Below are positions 33,007 through 44,398 of a stretch of 64,000 nucleotides of DNA, one piece after another. Under the pieces are notes generated by a model. That model made no database searches. It was not told the origin of the DNA and was given only the letters and a program-made list of their open reading frames with translations. The DNA is from Odontocerum albicorne (taxonomy: Eukaryota; Arthropoda; Insecta; Trichoptera; Odontoceridae). Position 1 is the first letter of the stretch. Every line of letters begins with the position of its first letter. The translations under genes and the position numbers were made by a program. The stretch is from assembly GCA_949825065.1 (NCBI GenBank), contig OX463854.1:17547226-17611225 (forward strand), in the 5' to 3' direction.

Positions 33007-34043
33007 GGGTGATAAAATTGTACGTCCAACCTATAAATATATCCAAAGAATTTTTTTAAAGTAAATAAAATCCATGAAACAAAAATACACATGTATAAAA
33101 ACTAATGATTTTGATGTGTTGAAAAAAAAAGATTTTCATTTTCCGAAATTTGCTTTTTTGCACATGCAATACCTATACTTGAAACAGTTGATATGACTAG
33201 TTTATTTTAAGATTTATGTTTTTCTCTTGAAATATTAATGAATCACCCGATACATGTAAAGTAAAATAGCGTATACATTATATATATTCAAATAAAATGT
33301 CTTCAAACACACGTCTACTTGGAATTCTCATCAATGCTTGATCAACGATAAGATATAAACAAAGATAAGAAATTGTACCAAAGAGATTCGAAGAATGAAA
33401 ATACTTGGAGGTAAATACAAAAAAAAATATATTTTGCATTTTGAAAATCTTTTACAAAATCTGCGTTAACCAAATGTAGGGCTTAAAAAATATTCAACTA
33501 TCCACGTTCTTTCATGAAATGAATGTGAAACGAAGACAATGTCAGAAAATGCCATATCGACAAGATCAAATCTTCAGAAAACGAAAAAAAGGAGATTTTG
33601 ATCGTATCAAGTTTGAGAGCCAATGCTCTACAAAACCCAAGTCTCTCTTTCCGGACAGATTTAACGGAAATTTGCATAATACGGAAGCACAGTTAAAGAG
33701 GCTCCTACTGTTTGTTATAAGTAAGATCATTTCCATTCCTTAGAAAATGCTTCAATAAATGAAACCATAGTATTTTACATAATCGATTTTGAATTATTTT
33801 TGTAAAATATTTTTAGCAATCTTATTCCATATTTTATATAAATCATAAAATGTTCCCCAATACGCATTGACTTCAGAACGGTTTGCAGAATTAAACGTTA
33901 AAAAAAGATCTTACTCTATATGGCTTATTTTTACATTTTATTTCAAATACTTAAAAAGAATATCATCTCATTGAATATGTATGGACAAATCTTCATGTTG
34001 AATTTATATTTCATGAATAAATTCAGTCTTATTTGTTTTATTT
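33007..34043. other. No gene recognised
   Basis: A+T-rich. The 74-codon plus frame at 33519-33743 has no family I recognise. Confidence 0.45.
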
Positions 34044-34285
34044 CCATACAGTATAGATTTTGCCAAACACATATAGTGTAGTTCTTTCCAATCACATACA
34101 GTGTAGTTTTTTTCAACCACAACGTAGTTGTTTCCAACCATACAGTGTAGTCCTTTCCAAACACATACAGTATAGATATGTTCAATAGCATATAGTGGTG
34201 TTCTTTCCAAATACTTAAAGTGTAGTTTTCTTGTTATTTACAATACAATATAGGCCTTTCCAGTCACGTAGAATATTGTTTTTTT
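34044..34285. repeat. Degenerate tandem repeat, about 29-bp unit
   Basis: TTTCCAAACACATACAGTGT, TTTCCAATCACATACAGTGT and similar variants recur about eight times with uneven spacing. Older and more diverged than the other minisatellites here. Confidence 0.85.
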
Positions 34286-35699
34286 TTTCTAATCTCAAAA
34301 TAGGTAAACCTACTTGCATATATACTCGTATAACAAGGATCTGTTCTAAGCAAAATAATTTTAAGTTTTATGTATTTTTATATTACAAAATATTTAATAA
34401 CACATTTTTCGATTATCACAATTTCGTAATATAATACAATTATGTAATAATTATTACCTTACAAAATAGTTTTTTGAATATTTAAAATTAAATAATTGTT
34501 TGAAGATTTCTTAATTGTTTCGCTTTTAATTTTGTCCTTCAGCATCATCCAACCATTATTACATTTATTTATTTGTCTAGTCCAATTAATCTTTATATAT
34601 TTGAATCCCACCCAACTCAGCAATATATTAATTATTTAATCATTCATTTTAACGACCAAAGGTCAAACGACTTATTTATTATTAATTACAATATTAAAAA
34701 AATGAAATGTTTACATCACTTGATAGACACGTTGAGTCGATGAAAACAAGCTTTCTCTATAGGACGTGAAAAATGCTGTTTTTCGATAGCCGTTTATTAC
34801 AAAAAAATTCTCCCTTATACGCGCGGTGTTTGTTTTAAGATCTTTATTGGGTGCCTGAAACTGCGAATAGTATCGAAGTCTGTAATATATACAGGCTGTC
34901 CCAAAGGTCAACGTCAAGCCGGTATCGAGGAAGAAGCCAGCTTATGACGGTTCAGAATTTTTTTAAAAATCTTGAAAAAGCCTTATACTTTTCGAGCTAT
35001 AGGCATTTCTTCGAAAATTGTGAAATTAGCTACCCTGCGCCGAATGTTTGTATACTGTGACTACAAATTGCCATATTTTATGATTTTAATGGTTGTATCG
35101 CAATCCTGGATAACCTTGCTATTAGTCGGAGTCAGATATAAAACAAAAAAAATCTGCACGTTCGAAAAAAAATTGTTTTTGTCCGATCATAATAATTAAT
35201 ATTTTTTATCAGCTAACTTTAACTCATCATACTGTAAAAATACTGTACTACGCTAACCTGGAAAGTTACATCAAAAGATGGCCTGTTTAGTCAGAATTTC
35301 AAAATATTACAATACATACCTAATACTTTTTTAAAAATAATTTTAAAACATTAATTTCTGTAATTAAAGATCAAGTTCAATCAATTTGAGTGAGACAAAC
35401 GGTACTGCGCATGAACGAGTTAAAGTTAGACAGCTCAAGTCATCATTTTTGACAGGAACTACTCGTAGATATTACATATCAAAAATGGCGACACTATTTT
35501 TAAATGATATACATAAAAAATCCTTCAGATTTATTTGTATATAAGTTTATCTCTTAAACTAATACAAAAAATTATACATTTTTCCACTACGAACATGATG
35601 GAGGTGACCAACAAAGAACATCCAGAAGAAAAGTATAATCTTAAGGGATCCAATCGAACTCAGGGATACAAATACTCGTAACTGCAAGAGTAAATCTTT
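34286..35699. other. No gene recognised
   Basis: At 34890-34940 CAGGCTGTCCCAAAGGTC precedes a moderately complex 150-bp stretch. Such CAGGxTGTCCCAAA starts occur at the edges of several arthropod elements, but no partner boundary was found. The remainder is A+T-rich. Confidence 0.4.
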
Positions 35700-35754
35700 A
35701 CAGTTAAATAGCTCAAGAATCTACTTGTCGTAGATTCTTGAGCTATTTAACTGT
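35700..35754. repeat. Perfect 25-bp inverted repeat, 5-nt loop
   Basis: Arms at 35700-35724 and 35730-35754 are exact reverse complements around TTGTC. It lies about 50 bp upstream of a LINE 3' end, like the hairpin at 39146-39203. Confidence 0.98.
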
Positions 35755-35805
35755 CATGGACTTGCGCTGCGGTCAAACCGAGATTGTTGTTAACTTTTCC
35801 AGTTC

Positions 35806-36165
35806 ACCACTCTTCTTTTTAACGTCGTCTTTTACTGTTCATGCAATGAAACCAATTACAAACCAATTTAAGACTCGCTCAAAAAATCATAATTTCTAGT
35901 CAGCAATATAACATGTTTTTTTTCTCCACCATCCCTTCATTTTCCTTTGATTGGTGATATATTTTTTTACATTTATTATGTATATGTTCATAAATTTTGT
36001 AAATATGAATAATCATTTGAAGATTTTTTGTGTCATTTATTTACTTTCAGAAGGACTTCCTTTATTTACTTTTATCTGGTTGGTTGGAAGAGATTGCCAT
36101 CTGGAAATAAGTTCACCAGATTGTTTTACAGTGAAGAGTTCAATAAATAAAATAGTATTCTGAAA
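35806..36165 (+). mobile_element. LINE 3' end sharing the SINE tail, copy 1
   Basis: It is parallel to 39236-39620: AACGTCGTCTTTTACTGTTC at the start, TTCTCCACCATCCCTTCATT and TTTGATTGGTGATAT in the middle, and at 36070-36160 TCTGGTTGGTTGGAAGAGAT then TGCCATCTGGAAATAAG and TTCACCAGATTGT. The last block is the family S SINE tail. Confidence 0.7.
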
Positions 36166-37039
36166 TAATTCTGTAAGACTTAATTTGGATACAAATTTAT
36201 TCTTAAAGATATTCAACGAAATATAGTATTTTTATATATGGTAAATATGTTCATACATGTATTGAACCATTGTCACCAGAAACAGCGAAGATTTATTAAT
36301 CTCTTGTAAAACCAAACATGAAATCCCGATTTTAGGGTATAGATAATACAAGAAGAGCTTTTCAATATAATTCAAGCAAACGACCCAAAATCAATCATAT
36401 GAATTAATCTTCCCGATAGTCTCTTCTCATTTGGTAATAAATATCCCACATAGGAGTATATACCTTAAATACCAAGATAAATGCTACGGGTGGGGAGTAA
36501 GGATTATAAAATCGAAACATTCGAATTTTAGAGATTATTACCATTTTCTTAGTTTAATAGCATGAATATAAATTTGTTGTTTCCCTATAGTTTGGGGCTA
36601 CTAATAACTCTTTTGAGTATTGACTATCAGAAGGTTGATTTCTTAATTATAAATTCGGTCTATCTCTTAGTTATCTACATAAAATTGAGACGCTAATTAA
36701 CTGAGAGCCATGCGGGATAAAATTTCATCAAAATCATATCAAAATTTGATCATTTTATTTTTTTTTAAATATTTATTTTAGCTATAAATACGTTTTTTAT
36801 TATAATATATATCGACTGGTCAATATTTCCTGTCTGAATATATGTCGCCAGTATTTGATGACAATTCTAATACAGTATTTTTATATCAAGTTATAAACAA
36901 GAAGGCATTTTAGTAAGCAATGCATTTTAAACATCTTAGAGTGGATATGAATAGCCATAATGACTTAACATATATAATCAAATCACAGGACAGGTGAACA
37001 AAGCCTTGACAAAATTTGGATTACCATAGTATATAGAAA
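36166..37039. other. No gene recognised
   Basis: A+T-rich non-coding DNA. Confidence 0.5.
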
Positions 37040-37370
37040 ATTTATTACATAGTAACAGAAAGTACAAGAAAGATCTATTAAATATGTTTTATACCTGTAA
37101 TGCCATATGCTATTGAAACTTAAGCTAATACTACACAAACGAAGGCACTCGTTTAACAACACCAGACATGAAGGTTTTCGATATATAACTGGTAAAAAAT
37201 TTAGAAACACAATAAGAAATACGTAAATAAGAAGAATGTGTAAAACTGAAGATATTGTAAGATCGAGGAGGCAGGATGGCGTTCTTAGTGTGATCACGTT
37301 CAAATAATGGATGACATTCGGCTTCCACGTATAGTTTTTCGTGGTTACTCCATAAAAAATCAACCACCTG
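37040..37370 (+). mobile_element. Possible decayed LINE fragment
   Basis: The plus strand reads RHEGFRYITGKKFRNTIRNT then IRRMCKTEDIVRSRRQ, resembling the region between YGSETW and RGRP of RTE-type LINEs (NEELRRR...IRRRKWRWIGHV). The longer minus-strand frames here (36983-37460) look like antisense shadows. Weak evidence. Confidence 0.35.
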
Positions 37371-38019
37371 ACAGACCCTCAAAAAGATAGAGAGATAAGA
37401 ATCTACAACATGGAGAAGATATTTGTATGTGAAATACTGATCATCATAATCATGGTCCATGGCATCATGCCCGTTAAAGGATTGAAGCTATATGAACCAC
37501 TCTTCTGCAGGTTCATTTATCCTTTGCAGAAGAGTTGTACGCTCGTTTTATCAGGTGACTCCCTACGTTTGGAAGTACGTTATCAACTATTCCACTGCCA
37601 AAGTCTTAGTCAAGCGACGCGTTGTTTAAATCTTGTATTTGATTAAATACTTTCATTTCGCTATTATTTTTTTTAAATCCAAAATTTAGAAAACATAATG
37701 AAAAGAGAAACCGAGCTAATGATAGAACCTCATATAATTCAAATATGTCAATAGCAATTTTCTAACGACAGTTGCACGTTGTAAATCAATAACCGAGAGA
37801 ATGCAAACATTTTATAATTTCATGTCTGGTTTGAGGAATATTTATAATGTAGATGTTGTTGAGTTCAAGAGGGTCCTTCTCCGGAATTTCCTCAACATTA
37901 CATCTTGACAGGGAGACTGGTTATTCCATTAGATCGTTAGCATTTTTTTGTAATTTGACTTTTGGTATTTAATTTAACTGATCGTATTTTTTTCCTTTCC
38001 GTTTTACACTATACATTAT
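37371..38019. other. No gene recognised
   Basis: Includes a small foldback at about 37498-37536 (ACTCTTCTGCA and complement). Otherwise non-coding. Confidence 0.5.
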
Positions 38020-38410
38020 TATTTTCATCTTAACTCCGCCTCCGTACTAGATGAATGCCCTTTATCGAATGACGCAGCCGGTCCTAAGCTCGGATAAAGG
38101 AGGAGGGACTCCTTTCCTAATTTCCTTCCCCTCCCTGTAAATTAACCCACCCCCCTCCTTCAATCCTCTACTTGCTAATTTTATTTTTGCCCCATCCCTA
38201 TCCATAATGGTACCCAACATGCCGGTGTGCTCCAATCGTCTCTCCTCGGTGTGCCATCGGATTCAGTGTAGCGGTGTGGCCGGTGAGTTTGCTGGTGTGC
38301 GGCGGCTCACTCACTTAAAACAAACTCCATGGCTTTCCAATAGATTGACATTGGAGTGGCGAGGGGATCCTCGACTTCGAGACCCGGCAACGACTACGAT
38401 TATTTTCATG
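38020..38410. mobile_element. G+C-rich block, probably a LINE untranslated region
   Basis: It stands out by composition: CCGGTCCTAAGCTCGGATAA, AGGAGGAGGGACTCC, a C-rich stretch, then GTGTGCTCCAATCGTCTCTC and GGGGATCCTCGACTTCGAGA. The phrase ending in AAGCTCGGATAAAGGAGGAG is of a kind I associate with RTE-type LINE untranslated regions in invertebrates. No open frame is convincing. The element identity is inference. Confidence 0.4.
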
Positions 38411-39065
38411 CATCTTATTTTGAAATATACTCATATATATATATCCTGAATTATAAGATTTTTGGAAGAAGTTGATATGTTATCTTTGTTTTCTTATTGT
38501 TACTGTGATATGTAAATGACACTTAAATGTCGTTTATTTTGCCAAAAAGTTAATTAATTCTATAGTGGCATAACGACGTTTAAATATAAAATTCTGCCAG
38601 ACATGAATTATTTGTAATACAATAATATAATATTTAACTAACAGTTTAGTAATTTAACTCTTTAAAATAACATAATACCGATTTTCAAAAATCGATAAAT
38701 TAGTCCTTTATGTTTAAGGGTTCATTTGGAGTACGTACGCTCTTAGAACGTTTTATATCATTAGTCATACATATCAAGTTACTCGAAACAAATCATAATT
38801 TAGACAGGTAACCATATACAGTGGGACAGTTTTACTTGTCAAGCCTTAATAAGTGAATCCTGACAAATCTGGTTCAATGACAACAGACGTATCTATTAAA
38901 GTACGCTGGGGAAACAGCAAACGTAATTTACTTTATACAAAAAGTTGTGTGAGCCGAGCGTTCTCGATTTATTATTGTTTAAGGTCCGCCTGTCACTTGG
39001 AAATACAGGCCTGAGACAATATTCTTCATATCATCGTACAAAGCGATGATAGCACATTTCTGGCC
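38411..39065. other. No gene recognised
   Basis: A+T-rich non-coding DNA. Confidence 0.5.
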
Positions 39066-39145
39066 AAAAATTTGTCGAATGTGTTACGACATGTCTGAAT
39101 ATCTACACAGGTTTCTTTGCAGCTCATCTTCCTGTGATGAGTTTT
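39066..39145 (+). mobile_element. LINE fragment (family A)
   Basis: TCGAATGTGTTACGACATG then ATCTACACAGGTTTCTTTGC and AGCTCATCTTCCTGTGATGA matches the middle of family A (compare 9285-9350 and 47205-47275). Confidence 0.55.
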
Positions 39146-39203
39146 ATGAAGTGATATGATCGGGAAAGTTCCCTTGGCAAGTTTCCCGATCATATCACTT
39201 CAT
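39146..39203. repeat. Perfect 22-bp inverted repeat, 14-nt loop
   Basis: Arms at 39146-39167 and 39182-39203 are exact reverse complements. It separates a family A fragment from the LINE 3' end that follows. Confidence 0.96.
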
Positions 39204-39235
39204 ATCAGAAGGCACTGAACTGGTTGAACGTTAGA

Positions 39236-39620
39236 AATATATCAGAACTTTTTTACGTCGTCCTTTACTGTTCATACAGTGAGACTCTGGAATCAGTTAC
39301 AAACCAATGTTAGGTTCGCTTCTTCCTTGGCATGTTTTAAGAGGCGACTATAGCGTGTTTCTATTTTTTTCTTTCTTCTCCACCATCCCTTCATTTTTCT
39401 TTGATTGGTGATATCTCACTTTGTTTGAAAAATTTTTTTTGGGATATTGTCCTTCTTTGGGGGGTCTGTGTTCATGGATTTCGTGGGGATGGAGTTATTC
39501 GAATGTTTTTTGCGATCATGTATCTTTCTTCATTTGCTTTTGTCTGGTTGGTTGAAGGAGATTGCCACTTGGCAATACGCTTACCAGATTGTATTAGCAA
39601 TAAAAGTGTTAAAAAATAAA
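39236..39620 (+). mobile_element. LINE 3' end sharing the SINE tail, copy 2
   Basis: 39255-39352 encodes TSSFTVHTVRLWNQLQTN then VRFASSLACFKRRL and a stop, the standard last residues of CR1/Jockey/R1-type ORF2 proteins (RTxRLWNxLP...SLxxFKxRL). The 3' UTR follows, ending at 39541-39600 with TCTGGTTGGTTGAAGGAGAT, TGCCACTTGGCAATACGC and TTACCAGATTGTA, nearly identical to the SINE tail. The hairpin TTGCCACTTGGCAA is preserved. Confidence 0.78.
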
Positions 39621-39699
39621 TACGTTATCGTACCAAATATGTTTTCCTAAACATACGGAGATATGGAAAAAAAAACAATCTAATAATTGCAGCTTCTGT

Positions 39700-39835
39700 C
39701 ATTCTACTCGTATCTTCAATAAAAATGGCTTTGACTCTCGAGCTAGAGCGCCATTGAAAACAGTATATTCTATAAATGGTGCTTTATAATCTTTCCTTTC
39801 ATTATAATTATTAATACTGTTGTTTAGAGAGAGAC
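39700..39835 (+). mobile_element. LINE tail fragment (family A)
   Basis: GACTCTCGAGCTAGAGCGCC followed by TATAAATGGTGCTTTATAAT and an ATTATAATTATTAATAC end, resembling the last 100 bp of the 47-kb copy (TCGAGTTAAAGCGCCCTTAA ... GCGCTATATAAATT). Confidence 0.42.
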
Positions 39836-39970
39836 GCAAATGAATGTGATACATCAGAATAAATCGTATTATATTCGGTGTAAATAAATATCACGTGGAG
39901 ATATGTTAGAAGCAAAAATAATATCCGCTAGAGATGATTTTGTATTTTATTTCTTGTATTAATAATTGTG

Positions 39971-40052
39971 TCATATTATCTAGAGGACGGCTTCTTCTAG
40001 ATAAAATGGTGTCATATTATTTAGAGGACGGCTTCTTCTAGATAAATTAAAT
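39971..40052. repeat. Tandem duplication, 2 x 41 bp
   Basis: TCATATTATCTAGAGGACGG with its continuation is repeated at 40012 with one or two changes. Confidence 0.95.
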
Positions 40053-40092
40053 AAATATAAGCGCGTGGCCTAATAAAACAATATATATTATT

Positions 40093-40345
40093 ATTTATAG
40101 TTAAGGCATTAACACTGTGGAGGCTTAAAGACATTATAATTTGTTTTATCAAACATTGTTTATTCCACTTTTTGTAACTGTATATCCCTATCGGTTTCAA
40201 GGCTTTCACCTCATCATCAGGGGAGCACAAACAAGACTCTTGTTTGTGCACCCCTGATGATGAGGGGAAAGCCTTGAAACCGGTAGGGTTATACCGTTAC
40301 AAAAAGTGGAATAAACAGTGTTTGATAAAAATAAATTACAATATA
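40093..40345. mobile_element. Palindromic Penelope-like terminus (family P)
   Basis: Two inverted arms meet at 40237. The right arm reads TCTTGTTTGTGCACCCCTGA, TGATGAGGGGAAAGCC, TTGAAACCGGTAGGG, ATACCGTTACAAAAAGTGG and AATAAACAGTGTTTGAT; the left arm is its complement and extends further (TTAAGGCATTAAC). The same sequence lies directly 3' of the GIY-YIG open reading frame at 61.65-61.8 kb, which ties it to the Penelope-like element. CTGATGA...GAAA in the right arm is hammerhead-core-like. Confidence 0.82.
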
Positions 40346-40500
40346 TATTACATGGAAAATTGCACACGAATTTTGGATCCTACCTACTCGTAATAGCTAA
40401 TAAGTTTGTTTTCATAAACATAACATATGTTGTATTCCGTGTGATTTTGACGTTATACAGAGCCTACAAACGAATTCGATGTTTTTAAATGTTTGCATCA

Positions 40501-40560
40501 ATGTCTCATGAAAACGATCAATAAAACTGATGTCTCATGAAAACGATCAACTAAAGACAA
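40501..40560. repeat. Tandem duplication, about 29 bp
   Basis: ATGTCTCATGAAAACGATCA is present twice, one unit apart. Confidence 0.9.
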
Positions 40561-43500
40561 ATATCACTAGCAAAATTTCACGTAAAAAAATATATCATAA
40601 TTATTTTTCAAATCAACAAGCAATCAAAGGTATAAAAAATATAAACATTTTCATTGAAAAATAACTTAACTATTCCATGGAAGGCTCGAAAGGACCTACC
40701 GCTACATAATTGATGAACAAGGGATTAGAACACGTATTTCTGTGTTGTTTCAAAAAGAATTTTAAAAAAATTCCGCATTTATAGCACGGAAGAAGACTTA
40801 ACAACCTACAAAGGACGGTCATGCCTAGAATTGTAAAAGTGGAAACAGCAGCAGTCGTTCTCCAATTCACTGAAGGGACAAAATGATAAAAGCATCGTAA
40901 GGTATTCGACAGAGGAGAGGAGAGGTTTGCCAACGAATGCCGCTACCATCATACAATCGTTGTAATTTATCGATCTAAATGAAATTGTGCGATTTCTTTC
41001 CATTCTTCTCAATATAAGGGCTGCTAAAATAAAACTTCCTTGTCTTCATTATTTTGGAAATATTTTTAAACATCATGGGAATTACGTATATCACTCTGGA
41101 AGATAACCCGATCATGTTTTCTTTATATAAAAATTTTTCTTTTTCTACAGAAGGTTATCTGTGAATTAATATATTTCTTGCGTAAATTAAATATGAAAAC
41201 AATGGAGCCTCGCTAAAGAAGTAAAGTTAAAGGGGCAAAACTGTTGTTTCTTACAATTTATTACGCATTCTACACATAACGAGTATCACAAAGTTTAAAC
41301 CGTAATAAAGTTTTCAGGGAAATTGTTCATAAACGGTGTTTTAATATATTTATACTTGGTGTGATGGTATTTATGTTATGTCCTATCCATCGCAATTGTT
41401 AATCAGCTGGGTAACTAAATATTTTATCAGTGAAGTGGTCGACCATATAAAAATTTGAAAATATAAAGAAAAATAGTGCAGTATAGTTCAATATGGATTT
41501 TTGACGCCTTTACTATATGTTATATATCAACCATGCCCCCTACACAGGGAGTCGATGGTATAGTTAAAATTTGATACCTTCGCCCTCGGTAGTATATTAA
41601 TTAAAGCCGATAGAATACGTGTTGTTTCGTTTTATTCAAAATTCAATATCAAGTTTCTTTCAAAACAAGCGAGAAGTCTGACAAAAATTAAACAACGTTT
41701 ATATACTGATATGGTATATGTCCATACATCCTCTAATTTGTTCAGGCAGGAGGCTTTTGGACCTTAGTGGTATGTCGCAACTTCTGTTAATCTACGACAT
41801 GTTCTCCCCAGCTCGTTCCTCCCAGGGAACGACAATCCATTTCCACCACATGGATTCATTTTGATTTCCGGTACTAACTGTTCTACGACCTATTGAATTG
41901 CAGAGTAGAACTGTTTTCATGGAGGTTTCTTGTTTAAATTGTTCTAGACTGTTAAAAGTGGAGAGAAATGCTCCAGATATTTAAAGTCTCATTTAATTAC
42001 TTAAATGTAATTAATTTTTTTTTTCAAAACACTGAGTAAAAAAATTAGTTTTTCTCATTGAAAGTGACAATCATTATATTTATATTTGTTTTTAATTTAT
42101 CTTCATAAGTAACCAACAGAGTTACGTATTTATTTTGATCTAATCTTTTTTTATTTTTCCGTTCTTGTACTTTTAACTTTTTAATATGGTTAATTTTAAA
42201 ACTGGCGTTACACAAAAACCCCAAACAAAGTAAAACCCCAGAATAGATTTCAGATGTAGGTTTTCACAATATCTATTTTTTTGAGACTTTTTTTAACATT
42301 GTTATTGTATATTTTCCAACAATCAAAGGACAATTGAATCGCCCATTAGGAACAGAAAGTTAAATGAAATTTTTTCTCGCAAACAAGTTTTCTTTTTTCT
42401 GAAAATCTACAATTTCGAAGTTGAAAACGAGTTGATAAAACTCATATCTTATTTGCGTTTTTCTGTCAAGCGCGCTCCTCCGGAATTATGTAGACATGTT
42501 TTCCACGAAAACTTATACGTGTTTAAAAAACTTCACCACGCCACAAAATAATTGAAAAGCAAATTTAGTCTGAATCTGGAAAAATCTTTCTCCGTAGTGA
42601 AATAAAAAATATAACACCAGCTACATACCCATCATAAGCAACCATTTGCAACAGAGTATCATTTCATCCTGGGGATCATTGAATCTTAATCTTTTTATTT
42701 TTAACGTGTAAATTTTTTTCAAGTGCCTCTTAAAGTTGGGGGGGGGGGGAGGGTGAAACATACGATCCAATTTGTGACAATGACGCGTGGAGACAGAGAT
42801 ATAAAGACTATGGCGAACTAAGTGTAGCAAAAGTTATAAAAAATTATAGACTTTTATAGTATTAAATACACTGGTTCTGTAAGGAAGGCTTTGTTCAGCT
42901 ATTAGATTGGGCGTAGAAGAGTGATGAGTGAATGCGACTAAAGCTGAGATGACTGAATGAGAGAATTGTCACACATGGTATAACTCATAGTAAAAGGGAT
43001 GCTGCTGAGAAAGATAAGATGTAGAGCCCCATCCAGTGTTACAGGACAAATGATTATATAGGATGGTAGGGATGCGTCTACTTACTAGAAGAACCAAATC
43101 CAACTTGTAGCAGACCCTCATAAAGTCATTCCTTATGACGTCGTGGGAATTGAATCGCTGTCGAAATAAGATGAAATGGTAAGTAACATTTTTGAATGGG
43201 AAATTCTCCGCACAAACTATAGGTCCACCAATAATGTATGCATGATGATTAACAACCAGAATGATGTTGCTAGTTTCGCCAAGGTAATCAACATTTGTAG
43301 ATTACGCTTGCAGAGGCATCTTCATTGCAAACAAAAACTCTATAACAGCCATCCGTCTACGAAAGACGATAGAGATGTAGCAATCCCTCGAAGTCTCAGC
43401 CAATTATTATAAGCTATATTTATTTCTGTGACTATGCAGGCGAATTCTCAATCTGCACAGTTCAATACATACATCATGTCTCCAAGATAGTTCGGTGGTA

Positions 43501-43699
43501 CTGGCAAGTTTAACCTTTTGTATTATTTTCTCATTTTAAGCTATTTTAACAGGTTGGTAATATGAGCATTCCCGTCTTGAGCATCTCTGTCCACTTTCGA
43601 CCATCTAAGACCGTTGAAACAAGAAACTCCCACTCATTAACCTTCATTTCAAAATCAGGAATTAATAAAAACAGTTCGACTCTGTAATTCAATAGGATG
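40561..43699. other. No gene recognised, 3.1 kb
   Basis: Mostly A+T-rich. Contains a G-run at about 42739-42749 and frames of up to 87 codons (40670-41012 minus) with no family resemblance. 41530-41620 (CCATGCCCCCTACACAGGGA; TTCGCCCTCGGTAG) and 41750-41880 are more complex but unidentified. Confidence 0.45.
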
Positions 43700-43860
43700 T
43701 AGAACATTTGATACCCGAAATTTAAATGAGTCCATGGGGAAGAAGTGGGCTGTCGTTCCCTGAGGAACATAAATACTGTCACGCCATGTTTTATTTTAGG
43801 GTAGACAGGGAGGATAAACATCAAGATCTTTAAACACATAGCCGTCGCGTCGCCCATATA
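43700..43860 (-). mobile_element. Possible LINE C-terminal end (family R)
   Basis: The minus strand reads MGDATAMCLKILMFI then LPVYPKIKHGVTVFM, parallel in spacing to the MDEAxxVCxDRxxW...SAYPxGKxxG ending of family R. The homology is short. Confidence 0.35.
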
Positions 43861-44149
43861 TGTTACTTGTACATATTATACATTTCGCCAAATATATATT
43901 TTTGTTTCTAATACTTATTATAATATTTCTCTTTGTCAAAATTTCTTAAATTATTATCTTATATTGTTTCAACAAGTAACAGAATCAGAAAACAGTTACG
44001 ATTATAAACCCATAGCATATGTGGTATCGTCTGTGGATGTATGGATGCGGGAGGGAACAAAAATCGAAAGCAAGTTTGTGTAAGCTATCAGGTAAAATTA
44101 AAAAAAAAGAACAAATCATTCAAATAATAAACATTTTTTGCATCTCTCA

Positions 44150-44290
44150 GTCTACAAATATATCAGTCTATAAGACCATAGGACTCCACATACTTATCTA
44201 TGAGTCTGACACTTGGGTTCTCTGTAGAAGGCAAATTCAAAGCCTTGAAATGTTCCCCCAGCGTTTTCTTCGTTGAATTGTTCGGATCCT
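44150..44290 (+). mobile_element. Decayed LINE fragment (RTE-like)
   Basis: The frame reads SVYKTIGLHILIYESDTW then VLCRRQIQSLEMFPQRFLR, matching LYKTLVRPILTYGSETWxLxKRxxQxLEAFEMWxxRRML of RTE-type LINEs. It has an in-frame stop soon after. Confidence 0.55.
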
Positions 44291-44398
44291 GTTATATCTG
44301 CAGGAGGAAGTCCGCATCTAGGATCGGGTGTTTTCTCACAGAAGATCACATGATCGACGTGAAAGTGTGATATGATCATATTTTCTTATGTTAAATAT

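Noticed and set aside
36983..37460. Minus-strand frames of 109 and 126 codons as membrane proteins
   Set aside because: They overlap each other and lie antisense to a plus-strand LINE-like remnant; hydrophobic content follows from A+T-rich composition.
40225..40300. A proven active hammerhead ribozyme
   Set aside because: CTGATGA and GAAA segments are present, but I could not pair stem I or fix a cleavage site; kept only as a hypothesis.
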